A stretch of 64,000 nucleotides of DNA from Mycobacterium sp. AZCC_0083. GTDB taxonomy: Bacteria; Actinomycetota; Actinomycetes; Mycobacteriales; Mycobacteriaceae. How positions within the stretch are numbered: position 1 is the first letter of the stretch; every line of letters begins with the position of its first letter. The stretch spans positions 1-64,000 of the forward strand of contig NZ_JACHGP010000003.1 of the NCBI RefSeq assembly GCF_014202335.1. Direction: 5' to 3'. Position numbers and translations under genes: made by a program. A model generated the notes under the pieces. It searched no databases. It had not been told where the DNA came from and was given only the letters and a program-made list of their open reading frames with translations. This document shows positions 59,200 to 64,000 of the stretch, one piece after another.

Positions 59200-60681
59200 T
59201 CAATTCCCCGGCGCCGGGAACAGCATCTCCTGCCATGTTGGTTTGGTGTCGGCACCACGGGCCAAGTTCGATTGCGTGTACACCTTCCCGTCCGGTCCCA
59301 CGTAGGTGCCGGTGTTGGGGTCATATTCAGCCGCCGCAATTGGCAACGGCGCCTGTTCATTGCGCGGCGGCGGCGGGGCAGGTGAACCATCCGGCAAGGG
59401 GTCCCCCTGGTCGAACTGCGGGACACCTTGCCCCGTCAATGTCGCATTGGGATCGCCCTTCCAGTTGAAGCCGTCGTTAAGCGGAATGTAGGGCTCGTCG
59501 CTTTCGCATTGCTTCACCGTGGCAGCACGCCTGCCAGGCCGAGTCTCACACGGAAGATTGCGCGCGCCACGCACGGCGGTAAGAGTCGAGTCCTGCGGTA
59601 TCCGGCAGTACACGTTGCCCTTCGGACGATCCGGGTAGTCCTGGAAACTGGGGGCTCGCTGCTGCTGGATCGGAAAGAACCCCGTGGTGCAGGGTGGCGG
59701 ATAGTTGAGGTTGAGATTGAAGTCCAGGAAAGCGCCCTTGTAGTCCTGTTCGGTGTTCTTGTTGGGCACCTGGATCCCCTGGATGGCGGCCGCACCCTGT
59801 GGCAGCAGCACCAGGAGTGCCTCAAGATTGTCACGGTAGGTAACGGCAACCTCGCCGACGCTGACCAGATTGGCCAGCATTATCGGCAGCGTCGGCTGTA
59901 ACCGATCCAACAGCGCCCCCGTCTCGGCCAGGGCCTGCGGACCGTTCTGCAGGATGCCCTTGACGGCGGAGTCGTTGGTCTGCAGCTGCTTCGTGACGAC
60001 CGCCAAGTTGCCCGCCCATGCTTGAATCGAATCCGATGAATCGGCTTGGCTGTCCAAGAGGGGCTTTGACTGGTCGATCACGGTGACGATTGAGTCGAGG
60101 TTCTTGCGGGCATCGCTGGCCAGAGTGGCAGTGCCGCTCACGAGCCGGGACAGGTCCGGGCCCAGGCCCCCGACGGCTGTATAGGCCTCATCGACCACGG
60201 TTCGAAGGTTGTCGCGCGGAATCGCGTCCAGGCCGCGGTTGGCTGCGGCCAACAGCGAGTTGATGTCCGGCGGAAAGGTGGTGCGGTCGGCAGGAATCAC
60301 GTCGCCGTCCTTCAGCGGTGCGCTGCTGCCGTTGCGCGGCAGCAGCGACAGGTACTGCTCGCCCACCGCCGAGACGCTGTGGACCTCGATGTTGAGATCA
60401 GAGGGGATATTGGTATCCGAATTTAGCTGAAGTACCGCCTCGGCGCCCGTGTCAGTTAGCCGCACATCGTTTATCCGGCCGACATCAACGCCACGATAGG
60501 TGACGTTTCCTCCTTCATACAGAGTGTTCGCCTGGGATAACTCCACCTTCACCGTGTACACGCCAACGTCGAAGAATCTGCTCTGTAGTTGATAGTAATA
60601 GCCAAATACGGCCCATAACCCAACCAGAATGATGATCGCGAAAATCCCCAACTGGATTTTGATCCGCCTAGTCAGACGCAT
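59200..60681 (-). CDS. mceF: MceF-family Mce protein (493 aa)
   Basis: Last protein of the mce lipid-import complex. An N-terminal transmembrane anchor lies at about 8-30 (IQLGIFAIIILVGLWAVFGYYY). The Mce/MlaD domain at about 38-115 contains NVTYRGVDVGRINDVRL and VSAVGEQYLSLLP. A long helical region that builds the periplasm-spanning needle follows, then a Pro-rich tail. ATG 60681 follows the mceE stop after 1 nt; the longer frame overlaps mceE and is rejected. Position after the lipoprotein gene identifies it as the F subunit. Confidence 0.9.
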   Translation of the reverse strand: MRLTRRIKIQLGIFAIIILVGLWAVFGYYYQLQSRFFDVGVYTVKVELSQANTLYEGGNVTYRGVDVGRINDVRLTDTGAEAVLQLNSDTNIPSDLNIEVHSVSAVGEQYLSLLPRNGSSAPLKDGDVIPADRTTFPPDINSLLAAANRGLDAIPRDNLRTVVDEAYTAVGGLGPDLSRLVSGTATLASDARKNLDSIVTVIDQSKPLLDSQADSSDSIQAWAGNLAVVTKQLQTNDSAVKGILQNGPQALAETGALLDRLQPTLPIMLANLVSVGEVAVTYRDNLEALLVLLPQGAAAIQGIQVPNKNTEQDYKGAFLDFNLNLNYPPPCTTGFFPIQQQRAPSFQDYPDRPKGNVYCRIPQDSTLTAVRGARNLPCETRPGRRAATVKQCESDEPYIPLNDGFNWKGDPNATLTGQGVPQFDQGDPLPDGSPAPPPPRNEQAPLPIAAAEYDPNTGTYVGPDGKVYTQSNLARGADTKPTWQEMLFPAPGN

Positions 60682-60682
60682 G

Positions 60683-61852
60683 TCACGGCCCCTGGTTGAA
60701 ATGGTAAGGAATGACCAGCGGATTACGCGCGGTGTAGGGACTGGGAAGCTGGCCAATGGTGCGGCCCCACTGCAGCTCCAGCTCTGTCAACTCGCCCTCC
60801 AGAGCAGTGCCGGTGAGGAAAGCCGCGTCAAGCCGGCTCAGCGTCAAGTCGAAGACACCGGTCAAGTTCCCATAGTCGCCCCTGTTCCATTTTGCGAGCG
60901 TTGGCTTGGGGAAGGGGAAGGTCGCGTAGAAGTCCAGCGAACGGGTCAATGCCGGTCCGGCATCGGCGAGTGATTGCAGTACTGGACCGAGATCTTTCAG
61001 TTCCTTGACCAGGTTTTCCTTGGTCTGGTTCACCGAGTCTGCCGCAAGCGCGCTGAATTTGCCCACCTGACCCAACGCGTCGGCGAGGTTTTCGCGCTCA
61101 TCGCTTAGCACCGCCAGTGCGTTCGGAATGGTTTTCAGCGCCTTGTCGATGACCGGCTTCTGAGCGGCGAATTGACCAACCAGATGATTCAGGCTGTCGG
61201 TCGCCGCGATGATGTCGTCTTTTTGGTCGTCGAGGTAGGCGGTGAACTTGTCGAGTTGATGGATTAGGCTCTTCACTTCCTCGCCTCGACCCGAAAAGGC
61301 TGTGCTAAACGCGTCGGTAATGTCCTGGAGCTGACTCACCCCGCCCCCGTTGAGGACCAGCGAAACCGCACTCAGCGTCTTTTCGGTGGACGGATATGCG
61401 CCCGCAGACGACAGAGGGATCACTGACCCGTCGCGAAGCGTCCCTTCTGGCGGAACGTCTTTGGGTGACGCCAGTTCGATGTGCAACGAACCCAGCAGGC
61501 TGGTCTGCCCGAGCGTGGCAGTCGCATTGCCCGGCAGGTGGACGCTGCCGGGCAGGACCATGGTGACCAGCGCATGCCACCCTTGGCGTTCGACCTTGGT
61601 CACATTGCCGACGGCCACATCGCCGACTCGGACCCGAGAGTTCTCTTGCAGGTTCTGGACGTCGGGCATCTGCGCCTGAACGGTGTAGGAATCTGGCCCG
61701 CTGCCCTTGGTGCCCGGCAGCGGCAGCGAGTTCGCGCCCCGGAAATCACGCAGGCCAGCGCAGCCGGACAGTGTGACCACGGCCAACACGGTCAGAAGTG
61801 CCGCGCCAGCGCGGCGCAGGTACCTGGTTCGGGTCACCGAGCGGCTCATCAT
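60683..61852 (-). CDS. mceE: MceE-family lipoprotein (LprN-like, 389 aa)
   Basis: A lipoprotein signal with lipobox VTLSGC places the acylated Cys at residue 31. The Mce domain follows at about 55-135 (NSRVRVGDVAVGNVTKVE and LGSLHIELASP), then an extended helical region (QLDKFTAYLDDQKDDIIAATDSL). In all mce operons the E subunit is the lipoprotein. ATG 61852 overlaps the mceD stop. Expected to be anchored at the outer face of the plasma membrane as part of the hexameric Mce complex. Confidence 0.92.
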   Translation of the reverse strand: MMSRSVTRTRYLRRAGAALLTVLAVVTLSGCAGLRDFRGANSLPLPGTKGSGPDSYTVQAQMPDVQNLQENSRVRVGDVAVGNVTKVERQGWHALVTMVLPGSVHLPGNATATLGQTSLLGSLHIELASPKDVPPEGTLRDGSVIPLSSAGAYPSTEKTLSAVSLVLNGGGVSQLQDITDAFSTAFSGRGEEVKSLIHQLDKFTAYLDDQKDDIIAATDSLNHLVGQFAAQKPVIDKALKTIPNALAVLSDERENLADALGQVGKFSALAADSVNQTKENLVKELKDLGPVLQSLADAGPALTRSLDFYATFPFPKPTLAKWNRGDYGNLTGVFDLTLSRLDAAFLTGTALEGELTELELQWGRTIGQLPSPYTARNPLVIPYHFNQGP

Positions 61853-63246
61853 CCTCCACTACCTTCAGGTGGCACCATCAGTCCCGGCAGGCCGGTGGCC
61901 GGATCGGTTGGAACTGGGTTCTCTGGCCTGCCCGGCACGAACGGGGGGTCCCCGTGATTCGGATCGGCGGGCTCACCAAAATAGGTGTAAATGTCGTTCG
62001 GTTGCGGGAGCGGCCCGCTGGGGGGCGGTGCCAGGGTCCCGGACGGCGCGTCAGTCGGCGTGCCCGCCGGCGGCGGGATGTAGTCCGGCCGCAGCCAGTC
62101 CTCGCTGTAAGTGATTTCGTTGGGACGCGCACTGGCACCGACGAACGGGTTTAGCCCAAGCGGCGGGAAGTTGTATTGACGGTTCTTGATGATCGGCGCC
62201 AGATACTGCGCGCACAGTTTCGCCGATTGTTCGGCGCCCATGCGTGATGCGGCCTGTATCGACGAGCACAGGAACTGGGTCGTATCGGCAAAGTTGTTGA
62301 ACGCCAACGCACCGGAGAGGGCTCCCTGCGCGGGTTCGTAGATGTTGATGAAGTTCTGGAACGCCGTCGGGGCGATGTGCAGAGTCTGCTTGAGGTCATC
62401 GAGGCTCTCGACGACTGCATTGGACACCGAGGCGAGTTTGTCCGAGGTGGTCCCTAGCGACTCACGGTTGTCGGCCACGAAACTCGTGAGGTCGCCGACC
62501 AGGCCGTTCAGATCCTTGACGGCGTTCCCCACCTCGTCGGGGTCGTTGGCCAGCTGCCCCGTGACGTCCGCCAAGTTCCCGTTCAGTTGTTGTAGCAGGT
62601 CGCTGCTGTCGTGCAGCGCCGACACCAGAACTGACAGGTTCTTGACCGTGCCGAACAGGTCGCTGCTGTGGTCGCCGAGCGCCGAAATCGCCTGCGACAG
62701 TTTCAGGATGGTGTCACGGATGGTCGCACCCTGGCCGCGCAGATTGTCGGCCGCGGTGTTGACGAACGCCCCAAGCGTGCTGACGCCGCCCGGCTGGGTC
62801 GGCTGCAGTGTCTGCGTCAATTTCTCAAGCTGTTCGCGGAGATCGTCCCATTCCACCGGGACCGCAGTGTGTTCCCGCGGGATCACCGCGTTGTTCTGCA
62901 TCACCGGGCCGTCCGTGTACACGGGCGTCAGCTGGATGGCCCGAATCGTCACCAGTCTCGGGGACAGGGTCATCGCCTTGGCGTCTGCGGGCACCTTGTA
63001 TTTGCTGTCGTACCAGAAGGAGATCTTGACGCGATCTGGTTCCGCTTCGATCTTGTCGATCTTGCCGACGGGTACGCCGAGAATGACCACGTCGTCGCCG
63101 ACGTAGATCCCATAGCTGTTGTCGAAATATCCGACGACGTTCGTGTGGCCTACACCGCTTGCGGACCGCACTACCGCGACGACGCCGCCGATCAACACGA
63201 GCACCAGCCCCAAGGCGAGGCCGATTTTCACCGTACGGCTATTCAC
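61849..63246 (-). CDS. mceD: MceD-family Mce protein (465 aa)
   Basis: N-terminal membrane anchor at 6-28 (VKIGLALGLVLVLIGGVVAVV). The Mce domain at about 35-120 contains YVGDDVVILGVPVGKIDKIE and LSPRLVTIRAIQLTPVY. A long coiled region (TVKNLSVLVSALHDSSDLLQQL) and a Pro/Gly-rich C-terminus (about 390-465) follow. GTG 63246 overlaps the mceC stop (GTGA). Subunit letter assigned from order relative to the lipoprotein. Confidence 0.9.
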   Translation of the reverse strand: MNSRTVKIGLALGLVLVLIGGVVAVVRSASGVGHTNVVGYFDNSYGIYVGDDVVILGVPVGKIDKIEAEPDRVKISFWYDSKYKVPADAKAMTLSPRLVTIRAIQLTPVYTDGPVMQNNAVIPREHTAVPVEWDDLREQLEKLTQTLQPTQPGGVSTLGAFVNTAADNLRGQGATIRDTILKLSQAISALGDHSSDLFGTVKNLSVLVSALHDSSDLLQQLNGNLADVTGQLANDPDEVGNAVKDLNGLVGDLTSFVADNRESLGTTSDKLASVSNAVVESLDDLKQTLHIAPTAFQNFINIYEPAQGALSGALAFNNFADTTQFLCSSIQAASRMGAEQSAKLCAQYLAPIIKNRQYNFPPLGLNPFVGASARPNEITYSEDWLRPDYIPPPAGTPTDAPSGTLAPPPSGPLPQPNDIYTYFGEPADPNHGDPPFVPGRPENPVPTDPATGLPGLMVPPEGSGG

Positions 63247-64000
63247 TGTCCATCACCTTCAGCTGGCTGATTGGGGCCGGGCGGCAGAGGAAGAGGCGCT
63301 GGCGGTGTGTTCGACGGCGTCTCCCCCGGCGCCGGTCGCGCGACCGGATCCGACGGCAACGGGATTCCAGGTCCCGGACCCACCGCGGGCGGTCCGGGTG
63401 GTGGCCCGCCCGGCGGTGGCGCCGCTGGCGGCTCACGGTAGGGATAGCAGCCGGTGGGGCCGGGCAGTGGCAAGCCAGGCGGACCGCACCCCGGATCGCC
63501 GGGATTGCCGGTGATGGCGTCCGGGATGGTCAGCCGCGGTTCGCCGCCCTGGCCAGTCCGCGGAAAGGGCACCGGCAGCGGCGGGGTTCCCGGCTGGCCG
63601 ACCTGCGGATCGGAATTCTGCGACGGCAACCGGGTGCTTGGATCCACGCCGAGGTCGGAGAAAGCCGCGTCGATGAACGGTTGCACGAACTGCCCGGGCA
63701 GCAGGTTGACGATGTAAGCCTTGAAGAACGGTCCCGACGCCACCGCCTCACCCAACCCACCCGCATAACCGTTGAGCCCTTTGATCGCCTTCTGTATTTG
63801 TCCCTTGCGGTTGTCGAGGATGGTTAGTACCCCGTTTAGCTTGTCCAAGGCGGGCTTTAGCGCTTGGCGGTTCTCGCCGATGAATCCCTTCAGCTGCTGT
63901 GCCGCCGCGGAGAGATTGTTCGCGATCTGGTCCAATGAGCCGCGTTCGCTTCTCAGTTGGACAAGCAGCGCGTTGGTGTTGGTGATGAGCTTGACCACCT
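63243..64000 (-). CDS. mceC: MceC-family Mce protein, 3' part only (about 252 aa in window)
   Basis: Partial: the 5' part with the membrane anchor and Mce domain lies beyond the right edge. What is visible is the helical region (IGENRQALKPALDKLNGVL) and the MceC-type segment NLLPGQFVQPFIDAAFSDLG. A roughly 130-residue Pro-rich C-terminal tail follows. The stop at 63243-63245 overlaps the mceD start. yrbE, mceA and mceB should lie further right. Confidence 0.88.
   Translation of the reverse strand, partial: VVKLITNTNALLVQLRSERGSLDQIANNLSAAAQQLKGFIGENRQALKPALDKLNGVLTILDNRKGQIQKAIKGLNGYAGGLGEAVASGPFFKAYIVNLLPGQFVQPFIDAAFSDLGVDPSTRLPSQNSDPQVGQPGTPPLPVPFPRTGQGGEPRLTIPDAITGNPGDPGCGPPGLPLPGPTGCYPYREPPAAPPPGGPPPGPPAVGPGPGIPLPSDPVARPAPGETPSNTPPAPLPLPPGPNQPAEGDGQ

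Noticed and set aside
59015..59236. A separate small minus-strand gene downstream of mceF
   Set aside because: It overlaps the mceF 3' end, has no ribosome site, and its residues fit better as part of the broken Mas remnant.
1..64000. CRISPR arrays, tRNA or rRNA genes
   Set aside because: I saw no spaced direct repeats of CRISPR type and no tRNA- or rRNA-like sequences; nearly all DNA is accounted for by protein genes.

Overview
The window looks like the chromosome of a Mycobacterium-type actinomycete, probably an environmental or fast-growing species. The base composition is high in G+C, GTG and TTG starts are common, and genes are packed with 1-14 nt stop/start overlaps. An mce operon (mceC-D-E-F) lies at the right end. 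The remainder is almost entirely lipid, terpenoid or steroid-type catabolism: acyl-CoA dehydrogenases, CoA ligases, CaiB transferases, MaoC hydratases, P450s, a Baeyer-Villiger monooxygenase (BVMO), LLM flavoenzymes and mycofactocin-type SDRs. I see no rRNA, tRNA or CRISPR array.

Layout. 1-385: the end of an insertion sequence abuts a truncated acyltransferase gene. 382-2316: BVMO. 2560-10894 (minus): a tightly overlapping ten-gene operon, in transcription order P450, SDR, thiolase-like lipid-transfer protein, DUF35 protein, two single-hotdog MaoC proteins, SnoaL-like protein, CoA-transferase, a third MaoC protein and an aldehyde dehydrogenase. Its redox partners, a [2Fe-2S] ferredoxin and an FAD reductase, are divergent at 11193-12793. 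13240-21126 (minus): amidohydrolase, SDR, aldehyde dehydrogenase, acyl-CoA dehydrogenase, GMC alcohol oxidoreductase and acyl-CoA ligase, a plausible alcohol-to-enoyl-CoA series. 21214-25088 (minus): SnoaL-like protein, P450 and NDP-forming acyl-CoA synthetase. 25204-31187: a lone acyl-CoA dehydrogenase, a CaiB/LLM/crotonase operon and a second CaiB paralogue.

31.5-49.1 kb is the most unusual block. One plus-strand operon encodes a LuxE-like adenylating enzyme, a LuxC-like acyl-CoA reductase, an alpha/beta hydrolase, an SDR, an APH-type kinase and an ACAD10/11-type dehydrogenase. The next encodes a mycofactocin-type SDR, two acyl-CoA dehydrogenases, a crotonase, a VOC protein, an acyl-CoA ligase and a P450. 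A GntR regulator, a second mycofactocin-type SDR and a LuxA/limonene-monooxygenase-like LLM protein follow on the minus strand. The promoters of the two plus operons and of the LLM gene share a 16-bp near-palindrome (consensus AAATAGGGCACTATTT, four copies), so I read the block as one regulon. The kinase/dehydrogenase/SDR trio resembles the machinery that converts 4-hydroxyacyl-CoA to 3-hydroxyacyl-CoA by phosphorylation.

49.1-58.1 kb holds an acyl-CoA dehydrogenase, a SnoaL-like/sulfotransferase pair and a TetR-led group (DUF7065-like protein, small helical protein, second APH kinase, DUF1214-like protein, SDR). A decayed copy of the 5' end of the DUF1214-like gene lies just upstream of tetR. 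58.4-64 kb holds a small six-cysteine exported protein, a degenerate Mce-associated (Mas) gene remnant and the 3' half of the mce operon.

Predicted start codons often differ from the longest reading frame. I chose starts by Shine-Dalgarno match, stop/start overlap and family N-termini.
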